From contig CAITYM010000089.1 of NCBI GenBank assembly GCA_903896615.1, forward strand, positions 1 to 50,070: a stretch of DNA of 50,070 nucleotides, given 5' to 3'. Below the pieces are notes generated by a model. The model saw nothing but the letters and a program-made list of their open reading frames with translations. It ran no database searches and was not told the origin of the DNA. Positions 8,318-16,519 of the stretch are shown here, piece after piece. This stretch comes from an uncultured Burkholderiales bacterium. Its GTDB lineage: Bacteria > Pseudomonadota > Gammaproteobacteria > Burkholderiales > Burkholderiaceae_C. The first letter of the stretch is position 1; each line of letters opens with the position of its first letter. The translations under genes were made by a program, and so were the position numbers.

Positions 8318-8551
8318 TCATTTATTACGGTTTTCCTGGTTATTTTTTTGATCGAGATCAAGGGATTCCAATTTTTCTCGGGCCTTGCGCCGCGCTGGGG
8401 TCCCAAGGATATATCCTACGATGATGATAGGTAAAAGCCCGTAAAGAACGAGCGTAAAAAACGCTCCCAAAAGGGTGCCGTTGCTGCTCGTAGCCTCAGC
8501 AATTGCCATCATTAAGGTCACGTAAAACCAAGCGATTAGTACAAGATACAT
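8318..8551 (-). CDS. Small two-span inner-membrane protein, 77 aa
   Basis: Two hydrophobic helices (about residues 2-20 and 27-50) are followed by a charged cytoplasmic tail beginning GTPARRKAREKLESLDLDQ. The MYLVLIAWFYVTLMMAIAEA start and the YILGTPARRKAR stretch recall a conserved small hypothetical protein found beside pha or housekeeping genes in Burkholderiales; its function is not known to me. It is convergent with pgeF (32 bases between stops) and divergent from phaC. Confidence 0.75.
   Translation of the reverse strand: MYLVLIAWFYVTLMMAIAEATSSNGTLLGAFFTLVLYGLLPIIIVGYILGTPARRKAREKLESLDLDQKNNQENRNK
8348..8361. promoter_or_regulatory. FNR-consensus sequence inside the small membrane-protein gene
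   Basis: TTGATcgagATCAA fits the ten fixed bases of the FNR/Anr box. It lies within the coding region for the tail of the 77-aa protein, about 290 bases upstream of phaC and 63 bases after pgeF. The position is poor for direct control of phaC. The match is clear; function is doubtful and it may simply encode LDLDQ. Confidence 0.2.
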
Positions 8552-8646
8552 GGGTAGTAGTTTACCCGCAGAGCGTTAATTTTGAGTAATTTAGGGTTAA
8601 AGACTGCGATACTGTAATCAGATTGAAGATTTCCCGGAGTTTTTTA

Positions 8647-10377
8647 ATGCCACGTAGTTCAGCTCAAAAGCCAAAGAAAGCATCTCAAAACACATCTGCG
8701 AATCCACCGATTCCACCGATGCCGGATCCTACTGTTTTTCTTGAAGGATGGAATAAGGCACTCGAGAGTTTCAAGAAAATTGATTTACCTGAGGCCGCAG
8801 TACCTCAAATCAGCTTTGATAACGACAAGCTAATTGAAATTCAAAACAAGTATATAGAACAAGCCACACACCTTTGGAATCAAGGGCTAGTTACTAACCC
8901 AGTCCTTGATGACAAAAGATTTAAGGGTCCAGCATGGGCGAAAAATCCGGTTGCATCGTTTTCGGCTGCACTCTATTTGTTAAACACCAACACTTTAATG
9001 TCGTTGGCAGATGCATTGCAAACAGATGTCAAAACTCAGGCACGGATTAAATATGCGGTAGAGCAAGTTGCCGCCGCAACTTCGCCTAGTAATTACCTGG
9101 CACTTAATGCTGAAGCTCAGCAAAAAATTATTGAAACAAAGGGAGAGAGTCTCACAAAGGGAATTCAAAATCTTATGCACGACTTGTCCCAAGGACACGT
9201 GTCAATGACGGATGAGAGTTTATTTACAGTGGGTGAGAACGTAGCGACTACGCAAGGATCTGTGGTGTTTGAAAATGAATATTTTCAACTCATCGAATAT
9301 AAGCCTTTGACATCCCAAGTCCATGAAGTTCCCTTACTCCTCATACCTCCTTGCATTAACAAGTACTACATCCTAGATCTGCAGCCCAAGAACTCCTTGG
9401 TTAAGTATTGCTCCGATCAAGGCTTTAGAACTTTTATTGTGAGTTGGAGAAATCCGGATCAAGACTTAGAACACGCAACGTGGGATGAATATGTGGAGCA
9501 GGGCGCTTTAAAGGCCATACACGTTGTTAAAGAAATTACAAATGTTTCTAAAATAAATACCCTTGGCTTTTGCGTGGGAGGCACACTGCTCACAAGTGCG
9601 CTAGCTGTTGCAAGCTCCAAAGGGGATGACAGCGTCGCAAGTGCAACCTTCTTAACCACACTTGTTGACTTTACTCACTCCGGTGTTTTGGATGTCTTTA
9701 TTGACGAGTCGTTTGTTAAATACCGAGAGGCCCAGTTTGCTGACGGCGGGTTGATGTCGGGAAGGGACATGGCCGCGACATTTAGTTTTCTCAGGCCAAA
9801 CGATCTTGTCTGGAATTATGTAGTTGGTAATTACTTGAAAGGGGAGACCCCACCAGCTTTTGACTTGCTTTATTGGAACAGTGATGCAACCAATCTTCCA
9901 GGCCCCATGTACGCTTGGTATTTGCGCAATACGTACTTAGAGAATAATTTAATTAAACCAGGCAAGGCAAAAATTTGTGGAGTACCCATTGATCTTAATA
10001 CGATTAATGTGCCTGTCTACATTTACGGCTCAAGAGAAGATCATATTGTTCCAATAGATGCGTCCTATGCCTCGACTCAAGTTTTCAAGGGCAAGAAACG
10101 CTTTGTTATGGGTGCATCTGGGCACATCGCCGGCGTGATTAACCCTCCCGCTGCCGGTAAACGAAGTTACTGGACGGGTCCAGAAAATAAATTTCCTGCC
10201 TCAATAGACACTTGGATAAAAGGGGCAACTGAGCACCCGGGAAGTTGGTGGACGGATTGGACCGGATGGTTATCAAAGCATTCTGGTAAAAAGATTTCTG
10301 CGCCCAAGACACCAGGTCGAGGGAAATACAAAGTCATAGAGCCTGCACCAGGCAGCTATGTCAAGGCTAAAGCTTAG
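8647..10377 (+). CDS. phaC: Class I poly(3-hydroxyalkanoate) synthase
   Basis: Polymerises (R)-3-hydroxybutyryl-CoA into PHB at the granule surface. From the ATG at 8647 the protein has 576 residues, normal for class I. An alpha/beta-hydrolase domain fills the C-terminal two thirds: SWRNPDQ, lipase-like box GFCVGG with the nucleophile Cys at about 309, the catalytic Asp in YGSREDHIVP, and the His in GHIAGVINPP. The N-terminal domain shows the usual FLEGWNKALE and NPAWAKNP-like stretch. A TTG at 8623 is in frame, but GGAG at 8636-8639 points to 8647. It is followed closely by phaA and phaB in the order C-A-B seen in Cupriavidus. Confidence 0.97.
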   Translation: MPRSSAQKPKKASQNTSANPPIPPMPDPTVFLEGWNKALESFKKIDLPEAAVPQISFDNDKLIEIQNKYIEQATHLWNQGLVTNPVLDDKRFKGPAWAKNPVASFSAALYLLNTNTLMSLADALQTDVKTQARIKYAVEQVAAATSPSNYLALNAEAQQKIIETKGESLTKGIQNLMHDLSQGHVSMTDESLFTVGENVATTQGSVVFENEYFQLIEYKPLTSQVHEVPLLLIPPCINKYYILDLQPKNSLVKYCSDQGFRTFIVSWRNPDQDLEHATWDEYVEQGALKAIHVVKEITNVSKINTLGFCVGGTLLTSALAVASSKGDDSVASATFLTTLVDFTHSGVLDVFIDESFVKYREAQFADGGLMSGRDMAATFSFLRPNDLVWNYVVGNYLKGETPPAFDLLYWNSDATNLPGPMYAWYLRNTYLENNLIKPGKAKICGVPIDLNTINVPVYIYGSREDHIVPIDASYASTQVFKGKKRFVMGASGHIAGVINPPAAGKRSYWTGPENKFPASIDTWIKGATEHPGSWWTDWTGWLSKHSGKKISAPKTPGRGKYKVIEPAPGSYVKAKA

Positions 10378-10414
10378 TTTTTATCATCATCTACACATTA
10401 ACGGAGTAAATCAA

Positions 10415-11593
10415 ATGGAAGATATCGTCATCGTTTCAGCAGCCCGCACCGCGGTTGGTAAGTTCGGAGGCTCCCTTGCTAAGGTTGCTGCACCAGAGCT
10501 TGGATCTATTGTTATAAAAGAAGTTTTGGCTCGTGCAAAAGTAGACCCGGGTTCCGTTGGCGAGGTAATTTTGGGGCAAGTCCTCGCTGCTGGCGCGGGT
10601 CAAAATCCAGCTCGACAAGCACTGTTAAAAGCCGGACTTGCGCAAACAATCCCAGGACTTACTATCAATGCAGTATGTGGCTCTGGTTTGAAGTCAGTCA
10701 TGCTCGCCGCTCAGGCAATTGCCTACGGGGACAGCGAGATTGTGATCGCCGGTGGACAAGAGAATATGAGCGCATCACCACATTTGCTCATGGGATCAAG
10801 GGATGGTCACCGTATGGGTGACTGGAAAATGATTGACTCCATGATCGTTGACGGCTTGTGGGATGTTTATAACCAATATCACATGGGGATAACGGCTGAA
10901 AACGTGGCTAAGGCAAACAAGATTAGTCGTGAGATGCAAGATGCTTTATCGCTAGGGAGTCAACAAAAGGCCAGCGCTGCTCAAGAGGCGGGAAAGTTTA
11001 AAGATGAAATCGTGTCTGTCTCTATCCCTCAGCGAAAGGGTGATCCAGTCATATTTAATCAAGATGAGTACATCAATAAAAAAACCAGTGCAGAAGCACT
11101 AAGCGGTTTAAAGCCTGCGTTTGATAAGGCAGGAACTGTTACAGCTGGTAATGCCTCGGGCATCAACGACGGTGCAGCAGCGGTACTTGTAATGTCAGCC
11201 AAGAAGGCCGCAGCACTTGGACTTACGCCACTTGCTCGAATTGCATCGTTTGCAACTACTGGGCTTGATCCTGCATTGATGGGTTTAGGACCAGTATCTG
11301 CTTCTCGCAAAGCGCTTGAGCGCGCAGGGTGGAAGGCGAGCGATGTTGATTTGTTTGAGTTGAATGAAGCTTTTGCCGCTCAGGCATGTGCAGTAAATCA
11401 AGAACTCGGCATTGATCCTAAAAAGGTAAATGTCAATGGTGGTGCAATTGCTATTGGACATCCAATTGGTGCCTCAGGTTGCCGTATTTTGGTAACGCTT
11501 TTGCATGAGATGCAAAGAGCTGGGGCCAAAAAAGGCCTTGCAGCACTCTGTATTGGGGGTGGGATGGGTGTTTCACTAACACTTGAGCGTTGA
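10415..11593 (+). CDS. phaA: Acetyl-CoA acetyltransferase (beta-ketothiolase)
   Basis: Condenses two acetyl-CoA to acetoacetyl-CoA, the first step of PHB synthesis. The 392-residue protein starts MEDIVIVSAARTAVG. The acyl-accepting Cys is Cys88 in NAVCGSGLKS, the catalytic His is in GGAIAIGHPIGASG, and the second Cys is in CIGGGMGVS. The open frame extends upstream to 10358, overlapping the end of phaC, but ATG at 10415 has GGAG at 10403-10406 and the standard thiolase N-terminus. It lies 37 bases after phaC and 51 before phaB, so the three probably share a transcript. Confidence 0.96.
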   Translation: MEDIVIVSAARTAVGKFGGSLAKVAAPELGSIVIKEVLARAKVDPGSVGEVILGQVLAAGAGQNPARQALLKAGLAQTIPGLTINAVCGSGLKSVMLAAQAIAYGDSEIVIAGGQENMSASPHLLMGSRDGHRMGDWKMIDSMIVDGLWDVYNQYHMGITAENVAKANKISREMQDALSLGSQQKASAAQEAGKFKDEIVSVSIPQRKGDPVIFNQDEYINKKTSAEALSGLKPAFDKAGTVTAGNASGINDGAAAVLVMSAKKAAALGLTPLARIASFATTGLDPALMGLGPVSASRKALERAGWKASDVDLFELNEAFAAQACAVNQELGIDPKKVNVNGGAIAIGHPIGASGCRILVTLLHEMQRAGAKKGLAALCIGGGMGVSLTLER

Positions 11594-11644
11594 GACTCTA
11601 GGAGCGAAGAAGTAAATAGGTAATTATAAAAAAAGGAGACAGAT

Positions 11645-12382
11645 ATGAGTAAAAAAGTTGCTTATGTAACGGGGGGAATGGGCGGAATTGGTACAGCTAT
11701 CTGTCAACGCCTTCATAAATTAGGGTTCACTGTGATTGCTGGTTGCGGACCAACGCGTGATTTTAAAAAATGGATTGATGAACAAAAGGCGCTTGGTTTT
11801 ACCTTTTACGCCTCCGTTGGTAACGTAAGTTCATGGGAATCAACAGTTGAAGCTTTCACAAAAGCCAAGGCTGATCACGGACCTATTGATGTTCTCGTCA
11901 ACAACGCGGGCATTACAAGAGACCGGATGTTCTTGAAAATGTCCAGAGAGGACTGGGACGCTGTGATCGACACCAATCTGAATTCAATGTTTAACGTTAC
12001 TAAGCAAGTTGTTGGTGACATGGTTGAGAGAGGTTGGGGCAGGATCATCCAGATCAGCTCCGTCAACGGCGCTAAAGGGCAGTCAGGTCAAACGAACTAC
12101 TCTGCAGCTAAAGCGGGTATGCACGGTTTTAGTATGGCCTTGGCGCAGGAAATGGCCAACAAGGGTGTAACGGTCAATACCGTTAGCCCAGGCTACATAG
12201 GCACGGATATGGTCAATGCCATTAAGCCTGAGATACTTGAGAAAATTGTGAACACAATCCCCGTAAAACGACTGGGTTCACCTGATGAGATCGCATCAAT
12301 TATTGGATGGCTTGCTGGTGATGAGTCCGGCTTCACTACGGGGGCTGAATTCGCCTGTAACGGGGGACTGCATATGGGCTAA
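11645..12382 (+). CDS. phaB: Acetoacetyl-CoA reductase (NADPH)
   Basis: Short-chain dehydrogenase that makes (R)-3-hydroxybutyryl-CoA for PhaC. Its 245 residues match PhaB. It has the Rossmann motif TGGMGGIG, NNAGITRD, and the catalytic triad Ser139 (QISSVNGAKGQ), Tyr152 and Lys156 (NYSAAKAG). The GMGGIG start and CGPTRDFKKW, used by PhaB for NADPH and CoA recognition, separate it from FabG. A strong AAAAGGAGA Shine-Dalgarno precedes the ATG. The gene for the PHA regulator PhaR, often next in line in this order, is absent; a DUF2946 gene follows instead. Confidence 0.96.
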   Translation: MSKKVAYVTGGMGGIGTAICQRLHKLGFTVIAGCGPTRDFKKWIDEQKALGFTFYASVGNVSSWESTVEAFTKAKADHGPIDVLVNNAGITRDRMFLKMSREDWDAVIDTNLNSMFNVTKQVVGDMVERGWGRIIQISSVNGAKGQSGQTNYSAAKAGMHGFSMALAQEMANKGVTVNTVSPGYIGTDMVNAIKPEILEKIVNTIPVKRLGSPDEIASIIGWLAGDESGFTTGAEFACNGGLHMG

Positions 12383-12447
12383 CGCCTGATGAGGAGTTTA
12401 AAAGCCTCCTTATGTATTACTTGACAAAATGAGTAATCCAAACCAAC

Positions 12448-12493
12448 AGCCCCAACACTAAACCGTATTGCCGATTTTTTGATGGGGCTTTTT
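12448..12493 (+). terminator. Probable terminator of the pha operon
   Basis: AGCCCCA (12448-12454) pairs with TGGGGCT (12483-12489), followed by a run of T. The 28-base loop is long for an intrinsic terminator, but the GC stem and T-run lie about 65 bases after phaB, where one is expected. Confidence 0.55.
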
Positions 12494-12541
12494 CTTTTCT
12501 GTATTTATCTAGAATTTTTGAGATGAGTTAGAATTTAGGCT

Positions 12542-12940
12542 ATGAATACCAAGCGAAGCTCTTTTTTAGTGCATTGGACCGCGATATTAGCGATTCTGAT
12601 GAGCTCGCTTGCGCCCTCTATTTCTCAGGCTTTAGCACCAAAGAGATTTGCATTAAATCAGATGGATTTTGTCTGCACTACTTCAGGTATGCAGTTGATT
12701 TCCGAACAAACCAGTGTTAAGCCTGCGCCGGCCCAACAAAGCAATGATCACCAAGTATCAATGGATGATCACTGTCCCTACTGTGCCTTGCACGGCAATT
12801 TTGTTTTACCTCTTAACCGTGGACTTAATTTTGAGCTTCCCCAAAGTTCAAACGTATTTACAGAGCCTTTTTATAACTCACCTAAGCCCTTATTCGCTTG
12901 GTTGATACTTCCCTCTAGGGCGCCACCCACTATCTGGTAG
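12542..12940 (+). CDS. DUF2946 family protein (putative periplasmic metal-linked protein)
   Basis: 132 residues with an N-terminal signal peptide or membrane anchor (about 8-31, ending ISQALA). The family core is visible: VCTTSG with Cys45, then DDHCPYCALHG with His77, Cys78, Cys81 and His84, a likely metal site, then LPLNRGL. DUF2946 proteins of betaproteobacteria are commonly found with copper genes and TonB receptors, and here a PCuAC chaperone and a Cys-rich barrel protein follow, so a copper role is inferred. The gene opens a group of plus-strand genes after the pha terminator. Confidence 0.8.
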   Translation: MNTKRSSFLVHWTAILAILMSSLAPSISQALAPKRFALNQMDFVCTTSGMQLISEQTSVKPAPAQQSNDHQVSMDDHCPYCALHGNFVLPLNRGLNFELPQSSNVFTEPFYNSPKPLFAWLILPSRAPPTIW

Positions 12941-13049
12941 ATATCAGATGACCTTCACGCCTTTAAGCCGTGATGTAAGATATTTTCAAACTTTTAATAG
13001 TTTGCATAAAAAGTCATCTAAAAATTCTCCAAACACGACAGTACATCAA

Positions 13050-13107
13050 AAGTAGATCAGTTAATGTCTACTTGGAAAGCTTAATGCCGTTATTTTTAAA
13101 AAGGCAT
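13050..13107. promoter_or_regulatory. Two adjacent inverted repeats upstream of the barrel gene
   Basis: AAGTAGA (13050-13056) is repeated inverted as TCTACTT (13067-13073), and ATGCC (13084-13088) as GGCAT (13103-13107) around a T5A5 core. They lie 53-110 bases before the ATG at 13160 and could be operators or leader hairpins. No known metal-regulator consensus (CueR, CsoR) is recognised. Confidence 0.35.
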
Positions 13108-13159
13108 AAGTTAAATTGATTCATAAAAAATAATACTAGATTGACAGGAAATTTGTAAA

Positions 13160-14197
13160 ATGAAATTGGACAAAATATTAATAGCATTTACTTTGATAGT
13201 GCCCGTTGCAGATGCTCTAGCATGTGCAAGTTGCGGGTGTAGTCTTAATAGTGATTTGGGAATTCAGGGCGTGAGCTCTAACCCAGGATGGACATTTGAT
13301 TTGCGGTATGACTACTTAAATCAAGATCAGTTACGCTCTGGCACTAAAACGATTTCGCCTGCTGTTGCCGCAACAACCTTCAACGCAAAAGTGCCAACAC
13401 AACTGGCAGAAGTTGAGGGGTTTACTAAAAATAATTACCTAACTTCTTCACTTGACTATACAAACGGTGAAACTTCTGGAGTAACGTTTATTCTTCCTTT
13501 CATTCAACGTGAACATATGACGTTTGGATCACCGGATAACAGCAATCAAGGTGGTTGGCCAACCGGCGCCAATGGGTATACCTCTCAGACTTCAGGTTTT
13601 GGTGATATAAAGATCATTGGACGTTATTTTGGATTTTCTGAACAAAAGAATTGGGGACTCCAATTCGGCATTAAGTTACCGAGCGGAAATACCGGACAAT
13701 TTGGAGTTCCAACGACTGCTGGACAACCTGCTGCTGCTGTTGACCCAGGTCTTCAATTGGGTACCGGCTCTACAGACTTTATAGCTGGGGCTTATAGATT
13801 TGGACACATCCAGGGTACAGAAAATTGGGGTTATTTTGGTAATCTTCAATTTCAAGCAGCTGTTGATCCTAAAACAACACCAGCTATGATGGGATCTGGA
13901 ACATATCGTCCTGGGAATGGTCTCAATATTAACGGTGGTTTGAACTATCAAGGTTTTGAAGATTTTGTCCCAACAGTGCAATTGAACTTTGTTGATAAGC
14001 GTTCAGATAGTGGAAGTGCAGCTGATACCTGGTCGACTGGTGGCACACTTGTCTACATTACGCCCGGATTACTTTATACAACAACTGACGCCACTCAGTT
14101 CTATGCAAACGTACAAGTGCCACTTTATCAAAATTTAAACGGAATTCAATTGGCACCTAAATTTGTAGGATCTATTGGAGTTAGAGTTCATTTTTGA
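13160..14197 (+). CDS. Outer-membrane beta-barrel protein with N-terminal CxxCxC
   Basis: 345 residues: signal peptide (1-21, ending DALA), then directly CASCGCS (Cys22, Cys25, Cys27) at the mature N-terminus. After that come alternating hydrophobic strands with many Gly/Asn/Thr turns, ending in Phe as outer-membrane barrels do (GSIGVRVHF). It recalls the Phenol_MetA_deg-like transporter superfamily, but the exact family is uncertain. The Cys cluster could bind copper or form a disulfide handled by the adjacent TlpA-like thioredoxin. AGGA before the ATG supports the start. Its stop directly abuts the stop of the convergent tlpA-like gene (no spacer). Confidence 0.75.
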   Translation: MKLDKILIAFTLIVPVADALACASCGCSLNSDLGIQGVSSNPGWTFDLRYDYLNQDQLRSGTKTISPAVAATTFNAKVPTQLAEVEGFTKNNYLTSSLDYTNGETSGVTFILPFIQREHMTFGSPDNSNQGGWPTGANGYTSQTSGFGDIKIIGRYFGFSEQKNWGLQFGIKLPSGNTGQFGVPTTAGQPAAAVDPGLQLGTGSTDFIAGAYRFGHIQGTENWGYFGNLQFQAAVDPKTTPAMMGSGTYRPGNGLNINGGLNYQGFEDFVPTVQLNFVDKRSDSGSAADTWSTGGTLVYITPGLLYTTTDATQFYANVQVPLYQNLNGIQLAPKFVGSIGVRVHF

Positions 14198-14695
14198 TTA
14201 TTGAGCCAGTAAAAGGGGTGTAACTGTTTCTTCAAGAATTTGAGTGTTTACTTTGGGCTCGCCTGTGAGCCCATTCTTTCTAACAATCCCCTTCTTATCA
14301 ATAATGAATGTGCTCGGTAAACGCCAGATGTAACCAAGTCCCGAGTAATTCATGTCATTTTTTAAAGCAAAATGAAAGGAATAGTTGCTCATAATCTTTT
14401 TAGCCGAATCTAAGCCAGATGGCTTATCTAGATTAATAGCAAGAACTTCAAATCCATTTGATTTATTCTTTTGTAAGTATTCTTCAATTTGTGGCATCTC
14501 TTCGCGGCAAGGTTCACACCAGCTAGCCCAAAAATTGATGAGAACGACTTTGCCCCTTTTGTCGTTTAACGAGAAGGGTTGACCGTTGATTAATTTCCCA
14601 TCAATATTTGGGGCTATCTGGCCTAATTCGGTATCTCCAACTGCTGACTGGTAGCAAAATATACTGAATAAAAGAGTAAAGTAAATTTTCTTCAT
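14198..14695 (-). CDS. TlpA-like periplasmic thioredoxin
   Basis: 165-residue exported thioredoxin-fold protein. A signal peptide (about 1-20) is followed by the TlpA/ResA fold with the active site FWASWCEPCREEMP (Cys60 and Cys63) and the cis-Pro segment LPSTFIID. Such proteins reduce periplasmic cysteines, including those of copper-site proteins in cytochrome oxidase assembly. It lies end to end with the CxxCxC barrel gene and close to PCuAC, which makes reduction of a copper-binding cysteine site a reasonable inference. It is divergent from the DUF2244 gene. Confidence 0.9.
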   Translation of the reverse strand: MKKIYFTLLFSIFCYQSAVGDTELGQIAPNIDGKLINGQPFSLNDKRGKVVLINFWASWCEPCREEMPQIEEYLQKNKSNGFEVLAINLDKPSGLDSAKKIMSNYSFHFALKNDMNYSGLGYIWRLPSTFIIDKKGIVRKNGLTGEPKVNTQILEETVTPLLLAQ

Positions 14696-14734
14696 ACAAA
14701 TAGTATAGATGCTTAACTAAGTAGGTTATTGTCA

Positions 14735-15196
14735 ATGCCAAACAGTATCGTAGCTCAAAAAATTGATGCGGGGTGGGAATGGTTGCTAAAGAGAAATTGT
14801 TCCATATCCCCTTACCAACTCGCAGGAATTTTTTTATTCCTGGCGTTCGTTTCATTGGTTATTGGATTGGGATTTTATTTTATGGGCGCCACCCTCATAC
14901 TTCCCTATTCTTGTTTAGAAATCGTTATTTTATTTACCGCATTTTTCTATTATGCAAAACATGCCAACGATTATGAGCGGTTGGTGCTAAAGCCCAATGT
15001 AATCATGTTTGAGAGCAAAGCCGGCCACCTGTTCAAATCGGTCCAACTCAATAGGGCATTTACGAAAATTGAGCTTCCAAGTCATCAAAAAGATTTAATT
15101 CTAATCACCCAAGGCGCCCAGAAATTTCATTTTGGTAGTCATATCCACTCTAACCTTAGAAGTCACTTAGGAAGAGAAATTATGCTTAAACTATAG
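14735..15196 (+). CDS. DUF2244 inner-membrane protein
   Basis: 153 residues from ATG 14735 (an in-frame TTG lies two codons upstream). The WEWLLKRNCSISPYQLAGIF start, two membrane spans (about 30-52 and 56-78) and the YAKHANDYERLVL segment match the DUF2244 family. In proteobacteria this family is often found close to cytochrome c oxidase genes. The C-terminal part is cytoplasmic and mixed alpha/beta. Its neighbours are a TlpA-like thioredoxin and PCuAC, both linked to copper delivery to oxidases, which supports a role in that area, though no function is established. Confidence 0.82.
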   Translation: MPNSIVAQKIDAGWEWLLKRNCSISPYQLAGIFLFLAFVSLVIGLGFYFMGATLILPYSCLEIVILFTAFFYYAKHANDYERLVLKPNVIMFESKAGHLFKSVQLNRAFTKIELPSHQKDLILITQGAQKFHFGSHIHSNLRSHLGREIMLKL

Positions 15197-15239
15197 TATC
15201 GTTATTACCTCACTTTCCCCCAACAATAGGAGCTAAAAA

Positions 15240-15719
15240 ATGTATTGTTCTAAATTCTTCTTAAGTACTTTTATACTTGCCACATCGGTGACGAATCTAT
15301 TTGCCCAGTCTGCTGAGGTGGGTAAGCTATCAATCACTGGAGCCTATGCACGCGAGACAGTAGCAGGACAATCAATTGGATCCGCATTTTTGAAGATCAA
15401 AAATACTGGGGCTGCTGATAAATTGATCTCTGCCTCAAGTCCCTCCGGTTCAGAGGTGCAACTCCACACCATGACGATGGAGGGAAACGTCATGAAGATG
15501 AGTCAAATAGCTTCAATTGATATTCCCCCAAGCGGTTCAATCGAGTTAACCCCAGGGGGTATGCATTTGATGATAATGGGTATAAAGAGCCCATTCAAAG
15601 TAGGGGAGAGTGTGAAGATTAAATTTAAATTTACCAATGCTGGCGAGGTGGAAGTTAATTTCCCTGTTCAGTCAATGTCCCCAGCAATGGGAGGGGGACA
15701 TGATCGCATGAAAATGTAA
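15240..15719 (+). CDS. PCuAC periplasmic copper chaperone
   Basis: 159-residue exported copper(I) chaperone; family members deliver copper to the CuA site of cytochrome c oxidase. A signal peptide ends about residue 22 (LFAQ). The copper-site signature H-X10-M-X21-H-X-M is exact: His76, Met87, His109, Met111. A second Met/His-rich patch is present at the C-terminus (MSPAMGGGHDRMKM), like the copper-binding tail of longer family members. AGGAGC lies 7-8 bases before the ATG. It closes the apparent copper group that begins with DUF2946. Confidence 0.92.
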   Translation: MYCSKFFLSTFILATSVTNLFAQSAEVGKLSITGAYARETVAGQSIGSAFLKIKNTGAADKLISASSPSGSEVQLHTMTMEGNVMKMSQIASIDIPPSGSIELTPGGMHLMIMGIKSPFKVGESVKIKFKFTNAGEVEVNFPVQSMSPAMGGGHDRMKM

Positions 15720-15733
15720 TGCGTATTGTTTTC

Positions 15734-16519
15734 TTAAGCAGTCGCTTTAATAAATCGGTTTCTTAGTTTCCCTAGTCCCGTTATTTCAATCTCAACTACA
15801 TCGCCTCCCTTGATATTTGGCGAAGTGCCGTCTGTGCCCATCCACATGACGTCACCAGGGTAAAGGGTTGCATAGCGGGAAGTTCGACTTATAAAGGTTG
15901 CAATGTCAAATAGCATCGCATCCGTGTCAAATTCAATTGTCTCTACGTTATTTACCGTTACACGTGTTTTAGCGCCCTGAATTTTAAAATCCGTATCAAT
16001 CCAAGGCCCCATGGGTTTAAAAGTATCACAGTTTTTCGAACGGAAAAAAGTTCGGTCTACTTTTTGCCAATCACGCTCACTTACATCATTTCCGATTGTG
16101 TAACCAAAGATACAAGATAGTGCATCTTTCTCGGAAATGTTTTTGGCCTCCTTGCCGATCACAACAACTAGCTCTGCTTCGTAATGAATTTTCTCCCCAG
16201 CGTCTGCTGGGATAATTACATCCCCATCGTGCTGCAAAAGGGCATTTACTGCACGGTATCCTACATCTGCAGCGCCAGGGATGACAGCAGACTCCCCCTT
16301 CGATTGTGCAACCTCCTTGATATGTTTTACGTAATTAAGCCCTGCTGCGTAAAAGGTCCGCGGAATCACGGGGACCTCTATTCTTACCTCAGTTAAAGCA
16401 TGGGTAATATTAATTTTTTGCCAATCTCCCCAAGGCGCACCTTCAACCGCGTGCAGCCACTCGTCCTTCAAATAACCCGTGAAAATTTTCCCCTGTACAG
16501 AGTAACGTAGCCATCTCAT
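15734..16519 (-). CDS. FAH-family hydrolase (2-oxo acid / hydratase-type)
   Basis: 261-residue fumarylacetoacetate hydrolase-fold enzyme. The metal-binding motif is present as IHYEAELVVVIGK and GNDVSERDWQ, along with the AAGLNYVKHIKE and GDVMWMGTDGTSP segments of the ureidoglycolate lyase/2-hydroxyhepta-2,4-diene-1,7-dioate isomerase group. Specificity cannot be assigned. Its ATG overlaps the stop of the preceding FMN dehydrogenase (ATGA), so the two are translationally coupled. It is the last gene of a minus-strand unit that starts with the GST at 20342. Confidence 0.88.
   Translation of the reverse strand: MRWLRYSVQGKIFTGYLKDEWLHAVEGAPWGDWQKINITHALTEVRIEVPVIPRTFYAAGLNYVKHIKEVAQSKGESAVIPGAADVGYRAVNALLQHDGDVIIPADAGEKIHYEAELVVVIGKEAKNISEKDALSCIFGYTIGNDVSERDWQKVDRTFFRSKNCDTFKPMGPWIDTDFKIQGAKTRVTVNNVETIEFDTDAMLFDIATFISRTSRYATLYPGDVMWMGTDGTSPNIKGGDVVEIEITGLGKLRNRFIKATA

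Noticed and set aside
12391..12410. Terminator AGGAG/CTCCT just after phaB
   Set aside because: Only five pairs and no T-run; the hairpin at 12448-12493 is better.
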